DNA from: Polytrichum commune | Lineage: Eukaryota > Streptophyta > Polytrichopsida > Polytrichales > Polytrichaceae | Length of the DNA: 64,000 nt | NCBI GenBank assembly: GCA_950295325.1 | Contig: OX485805.1 | Span: forward strand, 48,880,758-48,944,757 | Direction of reading: 5' to 3' | Shown: positions 11,056-22,760 of the stretch, in pieces | How the letters are laid out: every line of letters begins with the position of its first letter | How positions within the stretch are numbered: position 1 is the first letter of the stretch | The notes under the pieces: generated by a model | Told to the model about the DNA's origin: nothing | The model's database searches: none | Seen by the model: the letters and a program-made list of their open reading frames with translations, nothing else | Made by a program: the position numbers and the translations under genes

Positions 11056-13691
11056 ATTACCTTAGTTTCCTTGCAATGGTGTGCATTATTTTGTGCAATC
11101 AGATAATCTATCATACACAGAATATGTAGAGTTTCTTACATTCACCCAAGGCACACATTTAAGCTTAGCATTTCTCTGTTGAATCAAGCACTAAATCATT
11201 TACGAGCTCAAATTTATGGACTGTAAGGACCCTCAAGCTTCCCAGTTCTGAATCATTTGTCAAGGCCTTGTTCATGGAGTAACCAATGTTGATTGGAAGT
11301 TGTTTCCATTTTGATCATCTTTTGTACAATGAAATTGTATAGGAAGGGTAGAATTTAGTTACAACTTGAATTGTTTTCCTCCAGAAGCATGGGAACATTG
11401 ACTGTTAGATGTACAGCGATCAAGCTGTGTTATTCAAGGAGCCCTTCTATATGATTTTAGTGAAAGCAGAGCACTGATTTGCAGAATGATGCTGGGCAGT
11501 CACAGGGTGCCATCTTCCCAATTATTTCTTGCTTCACAATACAGCATCTCTATGGCAAGGATTTCAGATTGAATGCAAAAGCCTGCTTTTCACATTGTAG
11601 TGAGCATATTATGAAGTTCCTTTCTGGTTTTGCAGTAAGACTAGATGCACACTGAAATGGTGGATAGGCTTTCAATTGCACGCCACCTACTGAAGAGGGA
11701 GAAAGAGAGTGCATCAAGCCCAAACCTTAATGGTGCATAGCTCACTTCTATGATTCTGTTGGAAGCACTTCTCTTTCCTAAATACAGCCAGCAGAGGTGG
11801 TGCAATGTTCTCTGCTCAGAAAATTACCTATGAATGCATGTCACAAGTACATCCAAGCTTTCTCCAAGAAGTAAAGTATGTGAAGAATCACTTAAGTGAC
11901 CAGCTGGCTTTTGATCTACTGAAGTAGTGGGACTTGCCGATCTGATGTTCCTCATGGAACTCAGATTTGATGCTCAAGACAGTCGGGCAAGTACATAATT
12001 ATGGAAATCATACTTGCAGAGTCCTCATGTTCTTGACGTTTTGTCTCCAAAAAATTGCAAGTGAGCATCAGGGCACTACATGTCAATGTGCTAGTGAGCA
12101 TGTGTATTGAAAGAAGAGAGCAAAAACGGCAATGGTGTCATTCATGAGGTGAGAAAGGACTGATATTGTAAATGGGTATACACATTTTGCAACATGAGGT
12201 TTACTGCATCAAGGGAGTGAGGTTGCTCTAAGCAGAGGGTGGAGCACTGGTTCTTATTTATGTACTAGCTTCCTTTGGTTTAGGATAAGGTGTTGCAGGT
12301 GTAATTTAATAGCCAAAGGAGTAGGTTTAAATTTGGAAATTTAATTTTGAAGCATATTTGACTCTTTGGCATCAAAGAGCCCAAATCAGTCTACTGAGGA
12401 TGAAGTTCATACACCTATAAGGGTGGGTTTCTACCTCACCTAAACATGGCTGCCACGACTTGTAAACATCCACAATGCATTTGTGAGGATTCTACTGGTG
12501 TGGGGTTTATTGATGTGAGACATTTTCTAATTGTGATTTCTGTACTTGCTGCCTATTGCTGAAGATTTGCAGTAATAATTATTCAGATGCTCCACATTTT
12601 TATAATCATCATGCATATGTACACTTATAATGATGTTTTTTTAATGTGGATGAGTGGAGTGTTGGCCCTGATGTTTGATGTTTCTTGATGTCTCAGCAAT
12701 TCTATCATGACAGATATAGGTGCTCAGAGTGAATAACCCGTCCCTGATGTTTCTTGATATCTCAGTGATTCTATCAGGACAGAATCATATGATATGACAC
12801 AACGGCTCTTGTTTCCCACAGAACCTTATACTTTCAGGCGACCAATTTGCAAGTGTGCCACCAGCCTTTGCTAATTTGAAGCCATGGCTCATAAGCTGCA
12901 ACTGCACAATGATCGCATTCTGATTATATTGTCATCACAGTGATTGCTGACATTGACCAATGCACTAGCCTCAAATCCCTACTACAAAAGTGACATGAGG
13001 TACGACAAAGCAACATGTAAACAATGAACAACTAAGAATTAACAACACTTGCAACATGCACTGACCTATGAAAAGTGAATACTATTTACAAAGATGCCGG
13101 ATTCCCAAAACCATTGACTAGGAAAACGCTCCTCAAAATTTCCTTTTCCTTTCGTCTTGTGATTGAGGATAAGAGAATTGAATCACATATTCAAACAAAT
13201 GACGTAGAGTGAACTGGCTGCCATTTTGATAAGTCTGCAAGCTACAGAAAGTCATAGAAATCAAGGAAGTGGGACGTAGCCACAGTTCACCTGAACAAAG
13301 ATGATATACAGAATGCAGTCTTCGTTCAAAAATTCTCACTCAAAAGTATCTCATCGGCACTGCTCGTGGCTGGTGATGTATTTCAGTGAACCACCATGGG
13401 TACTATTCTGCATCCACTAGAACCTACTTAATTACATACAATCAAGAGATCAACTAAGTGCCAATCTTCCAGAAAAGAACGAGGTTGTAGGGTTTGGAGT
13501 ACAAGACAAATGTAGAGGCACTAATGCAACAGCATTTGTATAGCATAAGAAGTATACCAGCTTGACATAACCAGATTGTCACACATCTTTGAAGAGTCCG
13601 TGCAAGCTTGGGCGAAGGTACATCTGCCACATTCAAACCCATTATTACATCAGATTTGACACCATAAAAGAATGAGCTCAGGAACTCTGCT
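11056..13691. other. Intergenic, no gene recognised
   Basis: About 2.6 kb of moderately AT-rich DNA downstream of QCR7-B. No open frame above about 70 residues and no motif I can name. Two short similar stretches near 12670-12700 and 12745-12775 share 'tgatgtttcttgat'. Confidence 0.5.
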
Positions 13692-13709
13692 CCCCCCCCC
13701 CCCCCCCCC
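13692..13709 (+). repeat. C18 homopolymer
   Basis: Uninterrupted run of 18 C on the plus strand, in DNA without a recognised gene. Confidence 0.9.
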
Positions 13710-14219
13710 ATGAGCCTGCAAAGATATCCCAAGGTACCGTGCCCTTGTCGCTTGCTCGCTCTTTAACTTGTTACGTGTCTTTTCTGGGCCTCCACAGGCT
13801 CCATATAAGCTTGTGTCGATCCTGAATTTCGAGCTTTTTGAAAGGGAAGCTGATAAAAATAAAGGTAGGAGAATCTGGTCCGAGTTTCGTATTGGACATG
13901 TTCTCTTGGCATCGACACGCCCATGTCAGCCCATATAATTTTTATACACGTGGTTCTCATGCTCAAATTGAGGACTACATAGCTATGCATACTTGATGGT
14001 GGAAAAGTCTCGTTAGAAACCACCACCCACAAGCCAGGAGTGGCGAACAAAACTGTCATAAGTACTGTAAAGAAGCTGTCATAAATCCTTGATTCATGTA
14101 TCAATCGTGTACTAGTTGAATGCTTGAATCGTACAAGGCACATTGGTCGGAACTCCATGGTTCTGTCCATCACCAGGGCCTGGATGCCTCTCTTACTGGA
14201 AAAAGGTTAGAACTATAAT
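13710..14219. other. Intergenic, unassigned minus-strand open frame
   Basis: A 136-residue minus-strand open frame spans 13763-14173. It has no recognisable domain, no splice partners and no compositional bias that would argue for coding. Confidence 0.35.
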
Positions 14220-14560
14220 TGTCTTTGGTGTCACCAATTCTATTTGTCTTGCTCAATACTAATCGTAAACCTCCCCTGTAGTGTCATCAACACTAGACGT
14301 AAACTTAATATTATTTGTCATTCCTTGTAGATTTTTTTCGGGCATTATAGATATACCGTGTTGCAATTATTGTCACTTACTAAGTGGTTTTCAATCGAAG
14401 TTTCAATCATCCATGACAGTATTTCATTATAGAAATTGTTAGGATGCAGAATATACCAAACCGTGTTTCAGTAAATAGCATGGATTTCAACCAAATTTCA
14501 ATCATCCATGACAATACTTGTAAACTTGCTCATAAGAAGTGTTTTTTAAAAAGTGTCCTT
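14220..14560 (+). repeat. Truncated relative of the 8.7-kb MITE
   Basis: Matches the interior of the element at 8743-9345 (its 8862-9170 part). Shared blocks: 'gtgtcaccaa' with 'gtcttgctc', 'gtgttgcaatta', 'caatcatccatgac' and 'cataagaagtgt', in the same order. The terminal inverted repeats are not visible here, so this is a decayed or truncated copy. Confidence 0.75.
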
Positions 14561-14666
14561 GTTCCCAATAGATTCTCATGGGCAAGTGATCTACATGGAA
14601 ACTCACCCTTAAAGATCTAGGTACACCAAGATGCTCAGGTACCATGTGCATAATTCATAAAAGGGA

Positions 14667-15085
14667 GTGGACTCTTCACACCACGTACAAACTAATGTGA
14701 TTGTCAGAAGGGTTATCATTTGAGACATGAGCGTACATAGTATGCATGTACATGAGGGAGGTGTTGTTTTTCTCTAGTGTGTATAATTAGAAAAGTTATT
14801 AAGAATTTTGAAGTGAAGGTAGATATACAGGATGGGGTCCTAAGAGTTAGAGAAAAATATAATGACAATAGATGTACTAGTTTCATCCATTATTGTCACA
14901 TGGTAACAATCCCCAATGACTTGTATATGTAATAAAGGCTTATTTCTTTCATGATTTATATTTTGAGTATGTAGTGGAAGCATTTATCACATTAAATTGA
15001 AAGCTTAGCATAAATACACAAATCCATTTTCTAGCCTACTCGTCGTACATATGGTTTTGTTTTTCTCTATAAAATTCTTGTGTAT
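14667..15085 (+). repeat. Dispersed repeat, arm 1 of an inverted pair
   Basis: Matches the reverse complement of 17555-18010. Shared blocks in order: 'ggactcttca', 'agcgtacatagta', 'aagaattttgaagta/g', 'gatgtacta-tttcatcca', 'tttgtatatgtaataaa', 'gtagtgga-gcatttatcaca' and 'tctataaaattcttgt'. The two arms are about 2.5 kb apart. It may be a dispersed family or the arms of one decayed element. Confidence 0.8.
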
Positions 15086-15829
15086 ACATGAGGTTTTAAC
15101 TCACGTCATTTAAGTTTCCAATGAAAAATCCACACCCCGAGGACAATTCAACACATGCGTGCACATCAATTCACACGTTGATCGATCTCCAAGCAGCTGT
15201 TAGCTCGCAAACTCCAACCTACATTATGCATCTCCTGCAAAGAGATCTCACGTGTACAAATGAATCAAAGTGCAACGACAAACAACAACATGACCAAAAT
15301 GCAACAACCGACAAAATGCATCTCCATATTTAGACCTACCGTAGTGTACAAGCGGAATAAAGTGCAACAACAACAGCATGATCTAACTGACATTAAATTT
15401 GCATCTCCTGCAAAAAGATCCGTGGTGTACCAGTGATTGAAGTGCAACAATAACAACATGACATAACCTACGGTATGCATGGATGTCCATAGAGATGTGT
15501 GATCACGTACAAAGGAGTAAAGTTGCAACTAAAACGTGACCAAAGAGGAACATGAACAGGATGAAGAGATCATTAGTGCGTTTCGACTGTGTTAATGTCA
15601 ACTTATGGAGCACAATAATGTCATGAATAATATATGACACTTTCTTTCAGTGAAAACTTAGGATGTCACAAAGTTGACATTAAATCCACTGGATTCCAGT
15701 AGTGGACATTGGAACTGTGATATATGTTACCTGGTGAGTGATTACCAGAATGAGGCCTCCAATGCTAGCTGCTACAACTGCTCCTGTATGAGGAATTATC
15801 ATATCAGTGTCCATGGAATTTTTTAAAGC
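15086..15829. other. Intergenic with short related segments
   Basis: Contains recurring phrases such as 'gcatctcctgcaa-agatc' near 15230 and 15400, and 'gtgcaacaa-aacaacatgac' near 15270 and 15440. This suggests a decayed tandem repeat of roughly 150 bp. No gene is supported. Confidence 0.45.
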
Positions 15830-16050
15830 AGAATCGGTCAAAATCCCTCTGTTTCCAAGTCCAACCAGTTACATGTTGTGTGATCTTTCGGTTTTTTCTT
15901 CATTAATTTGAGGTATATTCCGTGGATTCCTCTAGAATGATTGGTAATTTTCCCAAAATCTTGAACTTCAATTGGTTATTTCTCAAACTCAACCAAGCCA
16001 TCTGTAACTAGCAGTGGGTTCTGCTCGTTCATTGTGATCACATGTTGGCT
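15830..16050 (+). repeat. Dispersed repeat family R1, copy 1
   Basis: One of five copies in the window. Diagnostic blocks are 'ccaagtccaacc-gttacatg', 'aggtatatt', 'tcttgaactt', 'tttctcaaactcaacc' and 'ctgtaacta'. The copies at 25365 and 41025 are on the opposite strand; those at 47690 and 47930 share this orientation. No coding content. Confidence 0.8.
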
Positions 16051-17554
16051 CCCGGGAATTGAATGCACCTCACTGCTTGTAGCTTTGGAGTTAATCCATA
16101 GATAGAGCATACGAACTCCTCCAAATTAGGACGTGGTAAACTGCTATGCATGCGTGCCGGTTATTTGTGCTGAAGAATTCAAGAAGCCATTCCACATGCG
16201 TAAGCTTTGAGCCGAAGCACACGCAGTCATTCACCAACTCTGAACACATTGTTGCATGATTGACTTTTGCATAACTCCAACCTGATTAATTACTTACCAG
16301 CCTAGTCGTAGCAGAGCTCCTTGCGTACAATATTTAGTACACAAAATAGCTACTGCACATGCATTTTAGACTCCAATGGAACTCAACCCACAATCAGCTC
16401 GTCCTCAGAGTCTCGTGAAAGAAAGATGACATAGAAAAGAATTTATGCGTCATCCCTCCATGAATGAGGTTTTGGAAACTTTCAATGGTAGCGATGTTCC
16501 AAACTGGGCGTATCAAGGAAGCTCAAGGAGAGGGGGACTCCATGGCCTCTTGGTCCAGGTGATGTTTTGTAGCAGCTACAAACCGAGCCATAGATCCTTG
16601 ATTGTTGTGTAGAGCATGTACATTATTCTCATATTTTTATCCAGATCAACACTTCAAACAAGATCAAAGGCCTCGAATTAGTTTAGTGAAGGTAAATGAA
16701 GATGAATCGACAACGAATCCATCGGGTGCAAGGTAACTATCTCACCCACCATGGTAAGGTGTTGGGACATGAAAGATTGAGTCATCCTCAGCCATAGCCA
16801 CCGCAGTCGTTGTGACAAAGTATTGGGGTCGAAAGCATGGGCATGACTTGACGTGGCCCTTGATTGGGACGCTTTAGTGAAGATTCTTACATTGTAGTGG
16901 ACACCAAGAAGATACGTGGTACAACAAGATTGCACTATGCGCTCAAAATGTATTAGGCACCATTCTTTGTTCAATAGCTAACACGTTTGGGAAGGCATGT
17001 GTGATTGCTTAGTGAGAAAGAGGTTTTCACTAATTATGAGAAAAATGGCTATGGGCACGATCTGGATATACTAGTGATCTCGCACTAATCGTGTGCTTCA
17101 TATCTTATGAGAAGTGGGTGCAAAGTTAAAAGTGATCAGTTGAGTTCCACTCAAGGTAGAAGCACTTTTGATTGATATTTTGGGCACTTTGGTCCTTTAC
17201 CTGTCTTGGGGGCAAAAAGAAAAAGAAAAAGAAAAATCCAAAAAAACTAATAAGTTAGTTGGAATTGTAGCAATTATGTTATGAGCACAACTGCATAAAA
17301 TTCACATGAATTAGAGCACATCTCATATGTGTAAAAATGCTCAAATTGAAAAAACTCATTTAACCCTTCTTAGTCACAAAGGGACCGGTGCAAGGTAGAA
17401 TTCAATTTTGTGGTTGGGAGCATGCCATGTAGGTAGGTACGATGAAGCAAATGCACGCCCTTCATAAAAGCCAATCTATGCATAGTACCCCCCTCACCTA
17501 ACGGGGTCGAATCTTCACTGGAAACCTAAATGATGTATGTGGGTGATTATGAAA
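16051..17554. other. Intergenic, no gene recognised
   Basis: A 98-residue minus-strand frame at 16678-16974 has no recognisable feature. An A-rich stretch occurs at 17217-17246. Nothing else is supported. Confidence 0.45.
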
Positions 17555-18010
17555 TAAAACCCCCGTTATAATACAAGAATTTTATAGAGAGAAAAAATCT
17601 ATCCATACTTTTGGTAGGTTGGAAAATGGGCTCATGTATTTAAAATAAGCCTTTTACTTATTGTGATAAATGCCTCCACTACATAGACAAAAAAATAAAT
17701 CTTGAAATAAATAGGCATTTATTACATATACAAATCATTGGGGGCTGTAATTTGCTATTGAGAACAACGAATAAAACCATAATTGGATGAAAGTAGTACA
17801 TCTACTGTCATTTTTTTTCCCTCTAAACCTTAGGGTCCCCTTTTATACATCTGCATTTACTTCAAAATTCTTAGTAGCCTTTTTAATGTAAAAATTGGAG
17901 AAAATCTATACCTCTCACTTATGTTACTATGTACGCTAATGCCTCAAACTATACCCCTTTCTACACTCACAATATTTTGCATGAGACATGAAGAGTCCAC
18001 CCCCAAGACG
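17555..18010 (-). repeat. Dispersed repeat, arm 2 of an inverted pair
   Basis: Reverse-complement partner of 14667-15085. Similarity runs from 'acaagaattttatagaga' to 'tgaagagtcca' on the plus strand and ends at the same relative position in both copies, which marks a real element boundary. Confidence 0.8.
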
Positions 18011-20306
18011 CTCACCACACTCACTTGTACCTAATGTCGTCAAAGGCATGATACATTTTAGCTTGTTATCATGTATACTACAAGCCCACTTGAACTTGGA
18101 AACATGTACCTACTCTTTACAACTGAGAGAAGAACTTTGAGCAATTTTCTCAAAATCTTCAATACTCTAAAGCCACATGCACTTAGACCCTAGCTAGTGC
18201 TTCCGAAACACTAAAACACTTGAGGTGGCTTAAAATTATGAGCTAAAGCTACCACACGCTCACTCCAAATGATGCAAGCCTTCAATATCCACCTTCAAAC
18301 AAACCTCCTTGACTTCCCATACTACCTTTACCCCCTTGAACCAACTCTCGCAAAACCTCTTGTAGATGCGGTTAGGGTGAGTCAAATACGCATGCAATCG
18401 CTTTTATGGGATACGAAAAATATTGTAACTTTTTAAGCACACCTCAAATCTAAATCGGAGTGGCACTTTTTGCATGGATAGGTGGTGTCCACACACCTTA
18501 CGCAAGCACAAGATATGTGTTTTATTCAAAATTCCCACATGCCTCTCTTTCTAAAGGCGTTACCTCTAGTTGGCTTCTTACTCCAAGTTATTTCATCGCA
18601 GCATTGACACCACCTCATAGTGCCCTAAACGTTTCAAAATGAGTCCCTCGATTTCAAATGACCGGAGCTTGTGTATGTACATATGTAAGTATGTATGCAT
18701 ACATATGTATTCTTTGGATGTAGTGAATGAAGTCATGCATACGTATGTATTCTTTGGATGTAGTGAATGAAGTCGTTAATCGATTCCAAAAGCTTAGTTA
18801 TAAAAATTTCATGAATGATTATCCTCTATCCCTCATGAGGTGTTGAATCCCAATCGACATCTCATGGTTTTATCACTCCAAGATTTATGTGACAACTCAA
18901 TTTTTGTAATTGTTCACATAAAATTTATGGAAGTGTCATTTTATAACACATCATATAAAATACTTCACCCCTCATGCCTTTAAAATTTAAATAAAACTTT
19001 TGTAAGCTTCATAAGGTTACTCTAGCACTAACTATAGGATTTAGTGTGGCTTGCACCATTTCATGCCACACTTGTGTCTTGCAACTCATTAACACACAAC
19101 AACCGCAATGGGTGAGTTGTGGTTTGGGCCCACTTTCCAACTACTTTATTCTTCTTCTTTTTTATCATCTACACACAACCACCGTGAGGGTTGGTGAATT
19201 TGTCCTTCGAGCTTCAACATCATTGTGCTTCCCCGTAGCTTCAACATCACATCCTATTGCCCTCTTGCTCTTTTGCGTTATCTTACACTTTTTGAGCTTT
19301 CTAAGTTGTCTTATGCCTATTCTTGTGGCCTTGCTTGGTGGCTAGTGCCCAAGTAGCTATGAGCATTTTTTTCACCTACCGCCTCTTGCTATCATGTAAT
19401 AGTCCTTGTGTTATCACATATACTATCCAAGTTCTTTTAGTGACAGCTAAGGCTCACATGTTGAACAGTGTGGGGGTGGCCTAAGATGTTAGGTCATATG
19501 CACGGGTCCATACTAGTCAAGTAAATATAAACTCAACCTAACACATCATCCATCATTGACATATGTAAAGAAAACAATGTACACACACTTTGTGTCCTGT
19601 CAATTTGGAAAGTACATTGTAGACTTTACACATGAGACTAGTATATAAAATGGATGAGATATAAATTTATTGGGCTACCATAGTTGAAGTCCATGCACAT
19701 GGGGTGTGTAGTTAGGATTTTGCTATGACTCAAAATAACAAACCCAGGGAACTAAGTCTCTAGGAAGATTGAGATAGTGTCTATAAGGGTGAATGTCACA
19801 TTGGATCAGGGATTATAATTACAACTTAGGGTCCTTCTTCCTTCATTCCTTCTTAATTCCACTTACTCCCCACTCTTATGGTTCCTTTGTGCTTTCTCTG
19901 TCGTGAGTGATTCCGTCCTATCTTTAGGTAAATTTCTATCAATCTATGTCTTGACCTATTTTTGTCGTGAAGCTCAAAAGCTTGGCAAGTTGTCATGGGC
20001 AATTTGTCAGGACATAGTCCGGGGTAATGTCTTTTTTGTAACCGCATCGTCTTTGCATCTCACAAATTAAGCTTGGCAATAATTTCAATTTAATTCATTT
20101 TAATTCAACTTACAGTCGTTCGGCCATTCTTCTCGAAACTGTAATCATCATCTTCATCTTCAACTTATCTGGCAACTTGTCACCACAAACATCCACAAGA
20201 TCATATATAATCCAAGCATCAACAATTTAGGCGATATTCCTTGATTAAAGCCTTAGTCCATTTTAATCGCAAGGTGGTTTGCCTTTGGTAATGTCTTACA
20301 CTAATC
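18011..20306. other. Intergenic, no gene recognised
   Basis: About 2.3 kb without a supported gene. A 99-residue plus-strand frame at 19046-19345 is hydrophobic and low in complexity and matches nothing I know. It contains the short minisatellite at 18692-18774. Confidence 0.45.
18692..18774 (+). repeat. 40-bp tandem duplication
   Basis: Two adjacent copies with period 40, each containing 'tattctttggatgtagtga' followed by 'atgaagtc'. They differ at about two positions. Confidence 0.85.
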
Positions 20307-20804
20307 CACGGGTAGATCACTCTAAGGCATTTTTGTGCACCACGTGCGGTTGGGGTTTTTTTTGTTTTGGGGCTATTTACCTTCAAGGGTTGAATTAAAG
20401 CCTCCCTATAATTACTTAAATTTCAAAAATGGCCCATTTGTTTACACCCTTCCATTACTTATATTGTCCAAGTCACTGCAATTTTTTGTACTCTATATTC
20501 CTTTTAAGTAATTTTGGACAGACGGAAATCCCAATTATCATCCATCCATGTGAGTCCTAAACCCATTTACATACCATACTAAAAATACCTTCTAGGATCC
20601 TTATCTTCGGCCCCTATATTAATTTTACAAAAGAATAATGGCCCACGTTTTATGTCCATCTAACTTACTTATAATGGGATTGTCTACATTTAATGGCCCC
20701 TTCATTATTTGGAATTCCTTTATAATTTTTATTTCAAATAATTTTAATCCTCTCTATATTATGCCGCACGTTGTTTTTAAAATGCACTAAGTGATCTACC
20801 CGTG
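20307..20804. mobile_element. MITE 1 of an adjacent pair, Mutator-like
   Basis: A 498-bp element. The left end reads 'cacgggtagatcact' and the right end is its inverse 'agtgatctacccgtg'. The similarity resumes 20-30 bp inward as 'acgtgcgg' and its complement. The flanking octamer 'cactaatc' is present on both sides (20299-20306 and 20805-20812), consistent with an 8- to 9-bp target duplication as made by Mutator-like elements. No coding capacity. Confidence 0.85.
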
Positions 20805-20812
20805 CACTAATC

Positions 20813-21219
20813 ACGGGTAGATCACTCCATTGTCAAGTTGAACACCACGAGCAACCAAAAAAAATCTTCTTTTGGTAAGTTGCACCACCAAAATGGGTCA
20901 AAATTTTATCAATTTTTTTTTCATGAGTAGATATACATAGTACCTATGACATAGTCAAAAGTGGTAACTAAATTTGATGATTTTTTTTCATAAAACATAC
21001 CATTTCTAAATAGAATGAAACAAAATTGAACTAAAACAATTACTAAAAGAAATAAAGATGACTAAAAATTTCAAAAAAGTATACAAAAGATACTATCAAT
21101 GGTTATGTATATGTAGAAAAAATATCATAAATTTTAAAATTCTATATGGCATGTAATATAGGGGTAGCAAACTTTGTCCGCACGTGGTGTCAACTTGACA
21201 ATGAAGTGACCTCCCCGTG
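20813..21219. mobile_element. MITE 2 of an adjacent pair, Mutator-like
   Basis: A 407-bp element starting directly after the right target duplication of MITE 1. Its inverted repeats are about 45 bp: 'gggtagatcactccattgtc' with 'aagttga' on the left, mirrored by 'tcaacttgacaatgaagtga' on the right. It is followed by 'acactaatc' (21220-21228), a third copy of the same target sequence. It shares the outer 15 bp with MITE 1, but its interior differs. Confidence 0.85.
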
Positions 21220-21239
21220 ACACTAATCAAGTAACTTCT

Positions 21240-22760
21240 CTTCCTCGAGATGGTAATGTTTTTTGCAGCTTATCGCCTGCTACTAATATCTCTTGTCTGC
21301 AGTCACTGAATTGGCTTCAAGCCTGGTAATGTCTCAAAGTAGGCATACGGCTATGCTCTGTCAAGTTGGCCTCTCCGTCCTCTCTATCTTTGTTTCTCTC
21401 AGGGACGACACCGTAAAGTCTATAGCCCTACATGTCTTTACCCTCTCGACTCTACCTCTCTAAATGTTCTCGCTAATCACCTCTCTGGTTGCAGGTAGGC
21501 GATAGCCCTTCTCCAACGCTTCGGCACTCTGTCCTTGCAGGCGATGGTCCTTCTCTCGGGGAGTGCACTTAAAGTTAAGATTAGGAATCACGTGAGTGTG
21601 TACTTTTGACCCCCCTATGTATGTACTAAAAAATCATCTAAAAATTGTAAAAAAAAAATGAAGTTGTTAAACACAATCTAAAGTTCTTGTTGTATAAATT
21701 TCAAAAAATAATCAATTGTAAATATTTTTAAATTTATTTTTGAAGCAAAAAACAACGCATTTTAGTTCAAACTTCTATCATTTTTTAAAATAAAATTTCA
21801 AAACTTTTCGTCCTGAAATTTATACCAAGTGATAGATATATACGTAATGATTTGGCATTTAAAAAGTCTTAATTTAAAACTATTTTAAGGCCAAGTATTG
21901 TAAGGGGTATGCCATTAAAACGCACTCACGTGTATTCCTAATCTTAACTTTAAGTGCACTCCCCGGGGTCCTTCTCAGACTACTTGCCCTCTTTGGTTCT
22001 TCTCTCTCTACACTTCTCTCGATACTGGCCTATTGCCCTTCCATCTGCTCTCGGCAAATAGCCCTTGATTACTACGTCAGACTAAGAGAAGTCTCTCTTA
22101 TGCTTATGGCCATATTCAAACTTCGGCCATTGCTCATGTTGCAACATTTCTCTCAAAGTTCCTCGCTCTCTTGGCGGTTGATAAGTCTATTTCAACGCTC
22201 ACGGCTATTGCCCGAATGTCTCAGGATATACTTGCCTTCATGGCTTTATTTCAGATCAAATCATACACACTTTACTGCTTGCTACTACTATGGACTCAAT
22301 TTGACTCAAGACAACTCGCCCTGGTACCGGACGGCTACGTCTACATCACAACTACATTGCACACACACAAGACTATTGCTCATTGAGATAATGCTTAACT
22401 CATATTCAAATGTAATATTGCGAGAGACTGAATCACTAAGTTCTCATAGATCTATAGCTACTTCTCCCTCTCAGAGAAAGACTAATTGCACTTAGTCTCA
22501 ACCACTGAGATATGATGTCACTAAAGCCTATTGCTATCCTAAGTTGAGACTATGTCAAGATTCTATAAAATGGAAAAGAGCCTGCCTCGACAATGGCCGG
22601 CCTCCTCCTTATCAACGGGGGAGACGAAGGCGGTTGCAATCGTCTGCGGAACGGCTATTGCCCTCTATTCACACTTGCAATTCACCCCTAAATGACTATG
22701 GCCGATAATTGTCACTAATTTAGTAGTTTCAGCTCTCAAGCTAGGCGATAGCCCAAAAAT
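21240..22760. repeat. Degenerate array of the motif GGCTATTGCCC
   Basis: Variants of 'ggc(g/t)at(a/t)gccc' recur at irregular intervals, for example near 21496, 21538, 22028, 22052, 22125, 22200, 22525, 22652 and 22744. They sit in CT-rich spacer DNA with frequent short palindromes. No open frame here resembles a protein. MITE 3 has inserted into this array. I read it as an old, diverged tandem repeat. Confidence 0.5.
21556..21966. mobile_element. MITE 3, Mutator-like, with 10-bp target duplication
   Basis: A 411-bp element with terminal inverted repeats of about 48 bp: 'cggggagtgcacttaaagtt' followed by 'aagattaggaat' on the left, mirrored on the right with two or three mismatches. The flanks carry the perfect direct repeat 'ggtccttctc' (21546-21555 and 21967-21976). 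A 9- or 10-bp duplication with long inverted ends is typical of Mutator-like elements. The interior is AT-rich and non-coding. The clean target duplication implies a fairly recent insertion. Confidence 0.92.

Noticed and set aside
13763..14173. 136-residue minus-strand open frame
   Set aside because: No family resemblance and no splice-linked partners; treated as chance.
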